Shown one piece after another: positions 1-11,898 of a stretch of 64,000 nt of DNA. A program made the position numbers and the translations under genes. Source of the stretch: Aricia agestis (Eukaryota; Arthropoda; Insecta; Lepidoptera; Lycaenidae); the NCBI RefSeq assembly GCF_905147365.1, contig NC_056415.1:16386001-16450000 (forward strand). Direction: 5' to 3'. How positions within the stretch are numbered: position 1 is the stretch's first letter; every line of letters starts with the position of its first letter. The notes beneath the pieces are model-generated. The model ran no database searches. It worked only from the letters and a program-made list of their open reading frames with translations, and was not told the DNA's origin.

Positions 1-1074
1 AAAACGGTTCTTTCAATATTTCAAACAGACACTCCAAATTTATTTATATGTATAGATATATAGATGTATATGATGATGTATAGATGTATAGATATATAGA
101 ATGCCTGCCTAAAGTAGAGTTGGTGATTGCAAGATAGAAAACACACGATTTAACCCATCAATCCCCAATGGGCAGCCGGCTGCCGCATAACAATTGAAAA
201 TCTGTTGTGTCTGCGATGCCCACGTTCGAGGTGATATTATGCAAATAGCACATTGAGGTATAATATCTAAGATAGAATGACTGGCCTAGTGTAGAGTAGC
301 TGATAAAAAGATAGACAATATACATTCATACACTTACGCGATTTTGAATATAATAATTAATAATTTATGTAATAAATAATGTATAGTACCCAATTGAGAG
401 ATAGAAGCGGAAATAGACCTTTTTTGTTTTTATAAATAATAGCTGATTAAATAGTTAACTATTAAGTACAATTCCGTCTCGATGCTAGGTTTTGAGTTAC
501 TTACTTTTTTTTATTAAAAAAACGGGCGTACATTTTTTTACTATAAACATAATTGTTTATTCAAATTGACTTTGTTAATATTATTGCGGTTTCAAACTTG
601 AAAATCGGTTTTGAAACTAAAGTTAGTTCAAACCCAAACAAGGGTTTGAGCAGATTAAAAAACAAACAAAAAAATTTTATAATTTTAGAACCTGTTTTAA
701 AATAATTAGGTACAAGATTTTATTTAAAACATTACAAAACTAGATACTTATCGTGTGAAAAATGAGGTAGTAATGAAATTGTTATAAGCATCGATCGCGT
801 TGAAATCTTTTACATGAAGAAAGATTTACGACCAAATTATTCGTAGTTTAGGTTGCATTAAATAATTTTATTGATATAATATTATAAAAATGTTTTTTCT
901 TTGATGATTAAATATGTGTTTGGATGAGACGAACACAAAATATAATGGGATGCAAACATTGGGAAGATAAAAAGGCAATAAATATATTTTTTTGTCGAAT
1001 TCGAATGATCTAAAATCGTGGGAAATCTTCCCAGCAGATGTCATGGACTAATCACTTTAGGTATACCTACCATA
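1..1074. other. AT-rich DNA with short tandem motifs
   Basis: No gene is seen. Positions about 45-100 hold an irregular TAGATGTA/TAGATATA tandem stretch. Two diverged direct segments (about 98-146 and 274-324) share the order TAGAATG, GTAGAGT, AAGATAGA and may be an old duplication about 176 bp apart. A short inverted pair, TTCAAACCC / GGGTTTGAG, lies near 627-650. The remainder is plain AT-rich sequence. Confidence 0.5.
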
Positions 1075-1307
1075 TCCATACTTCCATGCTAATATTATAA
1101 ATGCGAAAGTTTGTCTGTCTGTCTGTTCGTATGTCTGTCTGTCTGTTACCTCTTCAAGGCCAAACCGCTGAACCGATTTTGCTGAAATTTGGTATGGAGA
1201 TACTTTGAGTCTCGGGAAAGGACATATGATACATTTTATCCCGGAAAATGTACGGTTCCCGCGCGATAAACGCATTTTGGCGTAACGGAGTTGCGGGTGT
1301 CATCTAG
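1075..1307 (+). mobile_element. Non-autonomous Helitron copy
   Basis: The segment starts TCCATACTTCCATGCTAATA and ends ATCTAG. It is preceded by A (1074) and followed by T (1308), the A|T context expected for Helitron insertion with 5'-TC and 3'-CTAG ends. A (GTCT)n-rich block follows the 5' end, and an ACCGATTTTGCTGAAATTTGG block sits centrally. A second, shorter copy at 4320-4525 has the same order of blocks and the same ends, which supports the boundaries. It has no coding capacity. Assignment to a lepidopteran Helitron family is from memory. Confidence 0.75.
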
Positions 1308-1328
1308 TGTTATATAATTTTGATTTAG

Positions 1329-1550
1329 TTTTTTTTTTCGTAATAAGGGTACAAACGAGCAAACGGGTCACCTGATGGAAAGCACCTTCCGTCGCCCATG
1401 GACACTCGCAGCATCAGAAGAGCTGCAGATGCGTTGCCGGCCTTTTAAGAGGGAATAGGATTACAGGGTAGGGGAGGTAAGGAAGGGAATAGGGAAGGGT
1501 AGGGAAGGGCCTCCGGTAAACACATTCGTGTTGTAGCATGGCTCTCCCAC
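1329..1550 (-). mobile_element. SINE-like retroelement, internally deleted copy (copy 1)
   Basis: The T run at 1329-1338 is the poly(A) tail read on the minus strand, so the element is antisense here. The tail-proximal core (GGGTCACCTGATGGAAAG, then the GCAGCATCAGAAGAGCTGCA hairpin) and the purine-rich AGGGAAGGG block are present. The segment normally lying between GGTAAAC and AGCATGGCTCTCCCAC is mostly missing, so this copy is about 220 bp instead of about 330 bp. The sense 5' end, GTGGGAGAGCC, is kept. Confidence 0.8.
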
Positions 1551-4125
1551 GTTTAAAGTTTCATACAAAAGTCCTGTTTGATTCACACGAGCGTAATTTT
1601 GTGAGTCATGATTTGTATGAAAAGATATTACGCGGCAGAAATTCTGCGACTCACGACTCACAAACTTACGCTTGGTCGGCTTCACCCTTATTGTCATAGT
1701 TTTTTCTTGTATAAATAAGGAGTGATGATGATGACTAAAATATTTGAAATGGTTACAAAATATCCACAGTTAGGTTGTTTGTAACCCGCGCGAATGTCGG
1801 CGCGCGGCAGGTGCGCGGTTATCACAGTCCTCGGTTTGGATGTAGGGGGACCACCGATATACATTTGATAGGACACATCGGGACACATATTTTTTAATTT
1901 CTTTGATATTTAAGCGATATTGAAGTCCTAGCTATGGTGCGTAACAAAAAATGCCCAGTCTTGATGCCAGTAAGTAAATCGATTTATACGATACACGTAA
2001 TAAGATAAACTAGGACAAATATTTTGAACATTAAGTCTCAGCATAAGTGACTTACTTAATTGAAGTAAATAGTATTTGTAATACATTTCATGGAAGAGGC
2101 CAGGACACTGAACAGATATTCTTAACATTTATGGCGGTTAGTAAAATTTAAACGATGTCGCTATGATACCATGAAACGTGCGTAACAAATCATACAATTT
2201 TGATACGTAAATCGCTTTCGAAATTAGTTTACATAAATATTTTTTTAACATAACAATAAAATCCTTCGTAAAGCAATCTTAATATAAACTTATTATGTCA
2301 TTATTATTTCCAGTAAATATTATAAGATATATAAATAGTTATTCACACAAGTTTTTGTAGAGAATGTTTTCCAAGGCCAGAGTATTGTGTGAAACTGAAA
2401 ATATATTACAATATGGTAATAATGGCTAAGTATAATAAAACATAATAATAGTATGATGCGCTGAAGGCTAATTTAATTAATTTTAATTAGAGGCTAGAAT
2501 TGTAGAAAAATATATATTACGTAGGTACCACCATATCTAGGTAATATATTATGAAAAACATTTCGTTGCAAAATGTAGATGCTTATGCTTTTTAAAAGGT
2601 TTAATTTTATTACTTTTTGGTAAGTTAGGAATTAGGATATTTTATCCCACTTTTATGGCAATGTTAGCCACATAGATAGACGTATTAAACCAAACTTTAT
2701 ACCTCCTCAAATCGTATCAAAATTAACAAAGTCTTGTCCCACTGTCCACAACTAATATGGTCACCGCCAGTGTTGATGTCAATTTATAGGAGCCCGACGG
2801 CGTCCCGCAGCGTCATATCTTGTCCTCGAGTGTCTGATACCTTGTGCTTAGTTGCCTCCACACGCACACACACACAGGCACACATACATACACTCACAAA
2901 CGTATTATAATTATAACACAAAATGTTGCCTTATTCATAATATTATTGCGCACCAAATTTTATTTTAGTTTAGAATTTAGAATTATTTTCGTTCAGCTTG
3001 ATTCATCTGACCAAGGTACACCTCCAGTGCCTCCAGTTCCTCCAGTGTACCAAACTAACTGATGCAAGAAACAAAAGGCTTCCTTGGAACATTACATTTT
3101 GCGAGATAAAAAGATATCTTGCCCCTTACTCTATATCTGTATTAATTTTTATCGAAACGGTTTATTACTTTGATTGAGTACATGAAAAACAAAGGGATGG
3201 ACTTAATATTGTAAATGTAAAAAAAAAAAAAAAATTTGCATTTTGTCTGTGTGAGTGTGACATGGTAACACAGCAAAATTTAAGATGGCATAAATCGATT
3301 CAAATAATACATATTGTAAAATACATCAATAATAAACGGGTGTATTATTGATGTATTTAACAATTTATTGCACACACAGTTATCATATTATAATTGACAA
3401 GGAAAAGCTATTGACGTATGCGTTTACTTTGTACTTTACACACATTCTTATTATATTAGTGTGCTTCATACGAAAACCCTCACATGTACAATATAAACAT
3501 ACTTAAACAAAATTACGTTGCTTTAACTTTAATTAATAAAATCCTTTGTTCTTTTTCCTGGTAGTGTTTATTTTTAAATTTCCTAATAACTTTATAACAT
3601 CTATATTTACTAGGAAATATAACCAAGAACATGTATCATTCGAAGATTTTTACGGCGTTTTAAAGTTTATGATAATAAATATATATTTTATTTCACTACT
3701 TTCCTTATTCTAGAAAGCTAATAAAGATACTGTTTTAATGAATTCAGTATCACCTAATAAAGTTTTGAGATATTATAATAAACGTTTTTTGATTATGTTG
3801 AGACTTTATTTTTCAAGTTTTTACTGTTATTATTTTACTTTAATAATAATAAACTTTTGGCTATAAAACTAAATTGTGTTATTACAAATAAAATAATGAA
3901 ACTATACTGAAAGGTATAGCCGAATATAGTTTTTCAATAAACTTACTAATCGAAATAAATAAAAATGAATTTTGTTAGTTTCGCTAAAACTCGAAAATGG
4001 CTAAACCGATTTGGATAATTTTACTGTCAAAATATTTGTGGAAGCTTAGGGAAGGTTTAAACTATAAGATAAGTGATATGAAATTCACCGGATCATCAAG
4101 TTAGGTGTATATAAGTAGATGACCA
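1551..4125. other. AT-rich non-coding stretch with microsatellite and small hairpin
   Basis: No gene is supported. Notable items are a short partial inverted repeat around 1590-1625 (TGTGAGTCATGATTTG), a CA-rich microsatellite at about 2860-2900, an A run of about 16 at 3219-3234, and a clean hairpin at 3318-3358. The latter has AAATACATCAATAATA at 3318-3333 paired with TATTATTGATGTATTT at 3343-3358. The rest is unremarkable. Confidence 0.5.
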
Positions 4126-4302
4126 GTAGCTTTACCATGAGTTTAAAGCTACAGTATTTTTCGATACGTAATTTTTTAGTATGGCAAATTTTACAGCGCC
4201 TCTAGCGGTCACTTGCGGAACTAAAATCGCCATACTAAATATTTACGTAGTCGGTATTGAGTATCGATAAATACTATAGCTTTAAACTCATGGTAGAGCT
4301 AC
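4126..4302. mobile_element. MITE with long terminal inverted repeats
   Basis: The left arm, starting GTAGCTTTACCATGAGTTTA (4126 to about 4194), pairs with a right arm ending TAAACTCATGGTAGAGCTAC (about 4229-4302). The arms are roughly 70 bp with small gaps. The spacer contains GCGCCTCTAGCGGTCACTTG. There is no coding capacity. A target-site duplication is not clear, so the superfamily is not assigned. It lies 17 bp before the Helitron at 4320. Confidence 0.65.
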
Positions 4303-4319
4303 AGAGACATAACTTACAA

Positions 4320-4525
4320 TCCATACTAATGTTATAAATGCGAAAGTGTGTCTGTCTGTCTCTCTGTTCTGCACGCCCAAACCGCTAAATTGATTTTGCT
4401 GAAATTTGGTATAGAGATACTTTGAGTCCCGGGAAAGGACATATGATACATTTTATCCCGGAAAAATGTACGGTTCCCGCGCGATAAACGAGTTTTGGCG
4501 TAACGAAGTTGCGGGCGTAATCTAG
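4320..4525 (+). mobile_element. Non-autonomous Helitron copy
   Basis: It begins TCCATACTAATGTTATAAAT and ends GTAATCTAG, with A before (4319) and T after (4526). Its block order matches the copy at 1075-1307, but it is 27 bp shorter, partly because the (GTCT)n block has fewer units. It is one of four elements packed between 4126 and 5239. Confidence 0.75.
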
Positions 4526-4535
4526 TAGATTATAA

Positions 4536-4691
4536 GGCCGGTATAAATAGTCAGTACTCAAGATGCATCTCGGTCTCAAGACACGGTTCAGGCTCTGTGA
4601 TTGGTTGGCTGTCAAAATTTGGACCAATCACAGAGCCGAACCGCGTCTTGAGACCGGGTCGCATCTTAAGTACTGACTATTTATACCGGCC
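4536..4691. mobile_element. MITE with TAA target duplication (PIF/Harbinger-like)
   Basis: The 156 bp element begins GGCCGGTATAAATAGTCAGT and ends with its inverse, TACTGACTATTTATACCGGC then C. It is flanked by TAA on both sides (4533-4535 and 4692-4694). The arms are about 70 bp with a few mismatches. A 3 bp TWA target duplication is typical of the PIF/Harbinger superfamily; this assignment is inference from the duplication alone. There is no coding capacity. Confidence 0.65.
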
Positions 4692-4720
4692 TAAGAGACA
4701 CAAGTATAACTTATAATTTA

Positions 4721-5239
4721 CTAGCGGCCCGCCCCGACGTCGCACGAGTATAAAATATATAGCCACTGAAAAAATGATTAAAATCGATAGCCTATGATCC
4801 TTCACGTGGTCTACTTCTTATCTGTGCCTAATAACATAAAATTGCTCCAGTAGTTCGCGAGATAAGCCCTTTCAAATAATTTCCCCCGTTTTTTCCACAT
4901 TCTCCTATTAGTTTTAGCGTAATAAGATATAGCCTATATCCTTTCTCAATAAATGAGCTATCTAACACTGAAATAATTTTTCAAATCGGACGAGTAGTTC
5001 CTGAGATTAGCGCGTTCAAGTTAGCCCTTCCAAATAATTTTCCCCGTTTTTTCCACATTTTCCTCTATTTCTTTGCTCCTATTAGTCTTAGCGTGATAAA
5101 ATATAGCCTATAGCCTTCCTTGATAAATGGGCTATCTAACACTGAAAGAATCATCAAAATCCGTTGCATAGTTTTAAAGATTAAAGGGAACAAAGGGACA
5201 TGAGGGAAAAAAGCGACTTTGTTTTGTAATATGTATAGA
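4721..5239 (-). mobile_element. Helitron-like element with internal direct repeat
   Basis: On the minus strand this ends with a GC-rich hairpin-like segment (CGTCGGGGCGGGCCG) followed by CTAG, with T beyond. The other end reads TCTATACATA on the minus strand, preceded by A. This matches Helitron termini. Internally, a block with CCCCGTTTTTTCCACATT, ATATAGCCTATA and GGGCTATCTAACACTGAAA occurs twice (about 4876-4976 and 5029-5150), an imperfect internal duplication. A 3' end of the same family appears at about 46441-46519. Confidence 0.65.
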
Positions 5240-5810
5240 TAAATTAATATAACTTTAATATAATAACTGATGTGACGTGCAAGTCATCAGTATACTATGT
5301 ACTTTAGGCATCTAGTAAAACTAACACTTAATTCCTTACGTCTTACTACTATTAATTTAACCCGGCTACAGCACAGACTGTAAACTATAAGCTGATGATA
5401 CATCCATCTAGAATTTTACGATCAAGATTAATGAAAGGATAAACTACCAACTTAATATTTGAAGGTGTCAAGATCTCAGTTATCTTATGTATTTAAATTT
5501 TCATTAAAATTAATGCTAAACTTATTTTAATATATTAAGCGTTAATATAATATTTATGTCCTTACTGGTATTGCATTGAATTTGAAACAGTAAATGATTT
5601 TTGTTATACTGATTTGTTCAAAGTCCCAAAATAGATTTTAAATATTCTATATTAACATGTGATATCTGCATATGTTAATATTTCATATAAGTACGTAATT
5701 TTTAAAATATATGCTTGAGGTAAACGAAAATAAAATGGTTTATTGAATAATGAATATAAAAATATGAAATGACATAATATTTTGGTATAATCAAGTTAAG
5801 TGTACATAAT

Positions 5811-5862
5811 TATTTTTTATTTATTTACTTTATTTATTTATATCAGGCTACGTAGGCTCATT
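5811..5862. repeat. TTTA-rich tract plus ATCAGGCTACGTAGGC motif
   Basis: A TTTATTTA-type simple sequence is followed by ATCAGGCTACGTAGGCTCA. The same combination recurs at 60245-60306, so this is a dispersed repeat terminus, not chance sequence. Its class is unknown. Confidence 0.5.
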
Positions 5863-6331
5863 TTTTTAAATGTTTTCTGTTAAGTCGTCCTATAGGATCT
5901 CGTACGGGACGAGTCTCGTATGGAACGAGTATAGAGACACAATGCAATTATTTGATATTTCTAATGACGTAAATCAAAATATTTTTAAGTCTGAGCTCTA
6001 CATTAGTCAAGTAGATTCTAGCATATAGCTTAAATTTTTCTAGCTTAAAGTTAATCGTGGATTAAAATATATAACTTTTTGTCTCTCGTTATTAGTTCTT
6101 ATGAAAACGAAGACGTGAATCCTTTTTTTGTGAAACGATTAGCATTTTTTAACTGTATTTAGTTTAATTTACTTTTTCTAATCAAATATTTTTCATAGAA
6201 AAACTTCCTAGTTCCACAATTTCCAAGGTTGGTGTAGCATGGGTTGTAATGTTGCGCAATTAGCTGTTTTATCTATAGCTCTAACGACTTCCTTGGAGAC
6301 TTTTATTTTTCGTAAACCTACTATGGACTAA

Positions 6332-6615
6332 TCTAATATATAAAATTCACGTGTCACAATGTTAGGTCGCGTACTCCTCCGAAACGTCTTTACTGATTTT
6401 TACCAAATTTTATATGCTGTTTGAGAATCGGCTACTAGCTACTAACTAGAATAAATAATAGTAAATTATTACAACTCGAGACTGACGGCGACCATTGTTT
6501 GTGCGACGGGATAGCGATGGACGTTGCCATGGTGACATACTTATTTAGTGACTTTAATAAAATAATACGGGCGAAATACTTTATATGGCAAAACAACGTT
6601 TGCCAGGACAGCTAG
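6332..6615 (+). mobile_element. Non-autonomous Helitron, second family
   Basis: It starts TCTAATATATAAAATTCACG and ends GTTTGCCAGGACAGCTAG, with A before and T after. The CGTGTCACAATGTTAG block near the 5' end and the AAAACAACGTTTGCC block before the CTAG terminus are shared with the copy at 17039-17487. It has no coding capacity. The name is inferred from the termini and insertion context. Confidence 0.7.
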
Positions 6616-7163
6616 TATAATTATAGAATACAACGTTTTGACCAACTTTTTGTATGCTATAGTTGTGGTATAGGTTTTTGAGTAAGAAACATGATCATGA
6701 ACCATTTGAATGTTCGGAAAAAATTACAATAAACTATATTACTTACTTTGGTTATGTTAAAAAGTAGATGTCTTGTGCTTGCTGTAAAAGTTCGGCAACT
6801 AGCACAAAATATCTATATGTAGCGCATGGCCTTTGGCGTTCCCATAAACCTTAAGATTTTGGTCTTGTTAAGATTCACATTAGCTCATAGTTAAGCCTAC
6901 TAAACTGTTGGTCTGTCCGTATATAGTAATACCAATTACTCCCACACCCACACGAGGTATAGTTTATTGATAATTATGTATTCATACAGCCGTTGTACTG
7001 TCACTACTGATGTATTTCCAACTATACATATCATGTCCTTGAATAATGCAAGCAGTAACGCGCTGTAGACTTGTGATAAAATATTAGCATAGGCTTATAG
7101 GGAATACTATCACTATTTTATTAGGCGAGCCACCAAAGACCACGAATGACGAACTCCATAATC

Positions 7164-7198
7164 CGACCAAATGACGTAGAGCCCTACGTCATTTGTCG
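7164..7198. repeat. Hairpin with paired ATGACGTAG arms
   Basis: CGACCAAATGACGTAG (7164-7179) pairs with CTACGTCATTTGTCG (7184-7198) across a 4 bp loop. Both arms contain TGACGT/ACGTCA, so the pair also reads as two CRE-like sites. It may be the centre of a small decayed inverted-repeat element. Similar GACCAAATGACGTAGGTC sequence occurs in the element at 43583-43736. Confidence 0.45.
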
Positions 7199-8369
7199 TC
7201 ACCTGTGAATCAGTTTTTTCTTTTTCGATAGTATATAAAATAACGTCTTGTCAACGGCTGCAAGTATTCTCATTAAAAGTATTAGTACAGGTTCCCTGGA
7301 ACTATTTTTTTATTACGAACTAATTTTTCGTGAGTAGCTTCATTTTGACTCCCTCTTTGACTTCCTCTGCGACAATTCTCTAAACTGGTAGCTTACAGAA
7401 CCGGTACCAATGGAGTTACACTGTTGAAGAAATAATGATTTAGTTTGGAATTATCTGTCATAATATAATATGTGTAAATTACGAATTCTTTTTTTATTTT
7501 AATTCTTAGCCAGAAATCTATAAAGAAAGGTATGAATGTTAGAGTGAGGCTGTTAAACAGTTTTTAACTCATTGATGATAGGCGTTAGATTTTTGTAGAT
7601 TTTATTATGTTATCTATTGTAATAGCAGTTTGATAATGGTTGCCTACGTGGAATAACGAGACACAATAGCTTTTCCATGTTCGTATACAGGGTAATTCTG
7701 GATAATTCAACTTATCACTAAATAACTCAGTGTTTAATTTTTGCCTGGCGCTACGGGCATATACGCCATACTGCACTGCAACCGTAAACTGTTTAGAACC
7801 AGTACCGTAAACGTAGAGGTTCCCAAACATTTTGTCTACCACCCACTTTAAGAACAAATTATATTTTAGTGCCCCCATTGTTTCAATTTAAAATGCATCC
7901 TGATGAAATAAATCACCCCCCAAGCCTCTACACAATGCCCACAACAAGGGGCGTTATCGCCCACTTTGGGAAAGGCTGGTTTAGAGTTAACTTGAATTAC
8001 CCGGACTCACCCTGTATCCGAACTTGCCCTGATTGACTATACTTGTAGAATTAATCTTTTGCTGATGCTCATGATGATTTATAGATGATAATGATGATCT
8101 CGTAACGGTACTGACCACTACAATGTACTAGCACCCCGAACATAAAAAATAATGATCCGAGCAACAAGCAGCTTTCACTTGCAAAGCCTCTTCGGTATAA
8201 TATTTACATTAAATTGTTACATTTATAAAAATCGTTCCTCCGTAGCAATGACGTAGGTAATATAAAATTCATTTATGCTTATTTTATAAAATGTTGTGTC
8301 TACTCGAATTCAAAATGTACTTATCTTTCTTTTGTGGCTTAACTAAAAACATGTAAAGTATATGATTTT

Positions 8370-8852
8370 TAGGGCTCCGTACCCAAAGGGTAAAAACGGG
8401 ACTCTTTATTTACTAACTCTTCGTTATCTGTCCGTTTGTCCGTCTGTCTATCTGTGTGTCTGTCTGTCTGTCTATCTCTCTCCAGCCTGTAAACTCAAGA
8501 AGGGTAATAGCTAAAAAGTTGAAATTTTCACAGAGTATGTATTTCTGATGACTCTATATTATCAAATACTAAAAAGAAAATAAATTATATATTTGAGGGT
8601 ACATACAACAAACGTGATTTTTTAAACAGTTTTTGCTCGGTATCAATGATGACAATAGATTGGCACCTGAAATATTCGGGAAAAACTCAGCTGTATTTAA
8701 ACTTCAATAACTAAGAATAAAATTTTAAATAAAATTCATAATTAAGGGGGGATTTCATACAAAAATCACATTTTTATACTATTTTTGCTCTATAATGGTG
8801 TGGAACCCTTCGTGCGCGAGTCTAACTCGCACTTGGCCGATTTTTTTTAATA
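8370..8852 (+). mobile_element. Dispersed element, CGTACCCAAAGGG family
   Basis: It starts AGGGCTCCGTACCCAAAGGG, has a (TGTC)n block, and ends GGAACCCTTCGTGCGCGAGT followed by a CTCGCACTTGGCCGA hairpin segment and a T run. I recognise this as a very common lepidopteran dispersed repeat but cannot name its class with confidence. No protein is encoded. A rearranged relative lies at 53201-53470. Confidence 0.7.
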
Positions 8853-9584
8853 GGCTCCATTATATTGGACCACTGCAAGTTACAATGTGTGGCATACCGC
8901 ATAGGTCACTTATACATTGTGCTTAAAATATTATGTTCTAAGTTTCGTTATTTTTTAATACAGTAATTTCTAAGTTAAGTTCTCAAATAATAATAATGAA
9001 TTATATATTGAGTAAACTTGTTTTTTTAACTTAAATTTTGAAACAACATGGAACGAACACACCTACCTTTAATTATTAGTATTTTGACGATCAGATATAA
9101 TTAAATAATATTATATAATAGCTACTAGTTTTTCTATTTAATCTAAAAGACTAACCATTATTATATTCTAGCAGAAAAATGAATATATTGTAATATAATT
9201 ATTACAAGGTAGAGTTCTAGGGAAAACTATACTATATCATAGTTTAACCTATATAACTTAACACCTTAACCCTCCCACAGAACAGGCTTCGCCTAGCGTA
9301 GGGGCCAGAACTGTTGGTTGTTGTAAAATGTTGTTTAAAGAATTTTTTATTTCATTTTTTATTTTTGATATGGCTCAAAATCATTATTATGTATCTAGCG
9401 TACGATATGTTTATGTCTTAAAACAAAACAATCTTTCAAAAAGTCATGTCAGTATTATCTTTATCGAGCGGCTGAAATTGGTAGTATTAAAGGTAGGCTA
9501 CAAAAAAAAAAAACATTTACAGCAGCCTATCGATTCTTAAACAGTTGTAATCACTCCCATTATACTTTTATGCTAAAAAGCGGT
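8853..9584. other. AT-rich stretch, no feature seen
   Basis: There is no gene or clear repeat. A frame of 70 codons (9328-9540) has a low-complexity K/F/Y-rich product and no homology signature, so it is not treated as a gene. Confidence 0.5.
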
Positions 9585-9735
9585 ACGTTATAATTTTCAC
9601 ACGACATCTGTATCGGCGCCATTTTGCATACAAATGGCCAAATTAGATACAAATCGGACACCGGCGATGTGACGTCACTATACAAGATGGCGCACCGATA
9701 GCGATAGGGGGTAGTTTATTGTGACATGTTATAAT
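9585..9735. mobile_element. Decayed inverted-repeat element
   Basis: The left part (GTTATAATTTTCACACGACA, then TATCGGCGCCATTTTG) is the imperfect inverse of the right part (ACAAGATGGCGCACCGATAG ... TGTGACATGTTATAA). The centre holds GTGACGTCAC. Arm similarity is moderate, so this is probably an old MITE. No target duplication was identified. Confidence 0.45.
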
Positions 9736-9840
9736 GATTTACGAAATATTAGTACAGCGTACCGGAAGCTAGATAATGTTATAGAACTATTACATAGTCT
9801 ATAATACACAATATACAATATACATACATATTATATACCT

Positions 9841-9861
9841 ATACCACCATAAGTGGTGGTA
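9841..9861. repeat. Short hairpin
   Basis: ATACCACC and GGTGGTAT form a near-perfect small stem over a short loop (CATAAGT). No function is inferred. Confidence 0.4.
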
Positions 9862-11898
9862 TCTATGACACTTACAGCTGCACTCAGAAAGGAAAATTAA
9901 TAACTGAACTAAGTATATGTTTTTAATAAAATTAACTCAAGTCCAATACATTTTAATGTCAATCTCTTCATTTAATTGAAGTTTAATCATCATTAAATGG
10001 CTCTGAGTACGGCGGTAAATGTTGTGATACTTAATTTTTTTACATACTGAAATAGAAAATGTTTATAAAGAATCAAAAAATATTAAAATTTAAAAGACAT
10101 TATGACAGTTGTATGAAATATATTATATTGTCAGTGACAGTAGTTAACTTTAACTTTATTTAACTTACATAACATCATAAGTATAAGAGTTCACAATATT
10201 TAGGTTGCTTACAATACTTAGGTATATGATTCGAGTGTACACTTAAATAAAATTACGTTAGGTATTACAATATTATTACACGTAATATTAAATATTAGTA
10301 CACGTTTTATAATGCTAAGTAAAAAAAGTTTAATTTGTTCTCTTGTATCATATCTGTAATTATAGTATAATTCGATTCATTTTAAATCAACAGTACTGCC
10401 TTTTTTATACGGGCCACAAATACGATTTAGTCTTGGTGTCGGTGGCCGCTATCAAAATTCTTTAGTTTTTCAAAATTCACGCGGGCCACTGATAAACTCC
10501 CGGCGGGCCGCAGGTTAAGTATAACTGTTTTAAATGTAATAATGAATAGGTACATAGGTAACATTTGAAATAGTAGCATTATAGTCACCCAATTATTGTA
10601 ACTTGGTTTTAATTAAAACGGAGTACCAAAGCTTTGGGGTACCAAAGGAGGTATCCTATACTACAATAGTCTAGGTAACTACCGGAATCATACCAAGTAC
10701 CTAAAACGGTCGTGGACTATTAGGTTAACGATTTAACGAGATTTAACGAGATGTGACGTTAATACGTTTATTGGTCTGGTCTAGACCTCCGGAAACAAGT
10801 GAGCATCACTTATCAATCATCATTGTCCCGTCTGAGTATTGCTCTCCTATATCTATCAGGAGACTGCGCACTTTGGACTGAGTTTCAAGTGGTTACAAAC
10901 AATGTTATACTTTTTTTAACTATTTTTTATCAAAATAAAGCTTAGCTAAGTACGTAAGCTATAAAGCAATGGCATAGGTAATAATTAGGTCGTTTTAATT
11001 TTCTTACATTAAAAATTAAAAGGTGCGTATCAACTGTACTCCTGCATTGTACCTTCAGGCTTGCAATATACAGGGTTATCCATTAAGTGTTTGTTTTGGT
11101 CTTTGAAGTATGAGAGAGATAGAACGATATATTTTAATCCATGTTAAATAATTTTAACCTACCTAATGCCCTATGTTGTGGCATTAACTTAGAAATACTC
11201 TCTTAGACATGTAAAGACCTCAGACTTTAAAAGTAAAATACAAGTTAAAAAATGGTTGATATTGATTTTATAAATTTTACTCTTCTTACTTATCCCTAGG
11301 CCTAGAAAACTACCTAACTTTAATATGGACAAGACAATATGTATATTATATTATATAAATTCTAAACATCATACTGCACATATTTTGGATATAACCCATC
11401 AACACATAATTAACGAAATCGAGTGAGTAATTAGCCGATCCGTCTCGACTCTGGACTCTACATTTCCATAACAATATTGTTAGTGACGTGCGGCTACTGG
11501 CTACCACGCGAGTAGACTCGATACTAATTGGATTAATCGATTCTGTATCGATTTTGTATATTTTGATACTGGTTCATATTCGACATTCATCATTATAATA
11601 ATAATATCTTTATATATATAATACACAGTTTTCGAATTTCATAAATAAAAAAAATACATACAGAAGAACCAAGCCTCTATGTGTCGTCTACCAGAGAACT
11701 TTGAATGAGTCCTCGCTGTTTCTTAATGGCTTGACATTTGAAATTTGACATTTATCGATTGTGAAATGTGGATCCGATTACCTTATACTATTTTGAATAT
11801 TTTCGGTATATTTTTGTGGATATCCTTGGCTAGCAGGTGCCGCGCCCGCGGCCAGCCCGCCCCGCAAGGTGCTTCGAAATTAAGGGGTTAAAAATACC
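9862..11898. other. AT-rich DNA with small GC-rich fragments
   Basis: No gene is seen. About 10407-10518 contains GGGCCAC, GGTGGCCGC and GGCGGGCCGCAGG, suggestive of a transposon end fragment but without a partner repeat. About 11835-11872 is a short GC-rich run (CCGCGCCCGCGGCCAGCCCG) that stands out from its surroundings. Confidence 0.4.

Noticed and set aside
2844..3062. His/Thr-rich frame at the CA microsatellite, ending PPVPPVPPV
   Set aside because: Low-complexity translation of CA and CCTCCAGT simple repeats.
7585..7878. 97-codon minus frame
   Set aside because: Starts ATG and looks more protein-like than most, but has no recognisable domain or supporting splice sites; length is within chance expectation.
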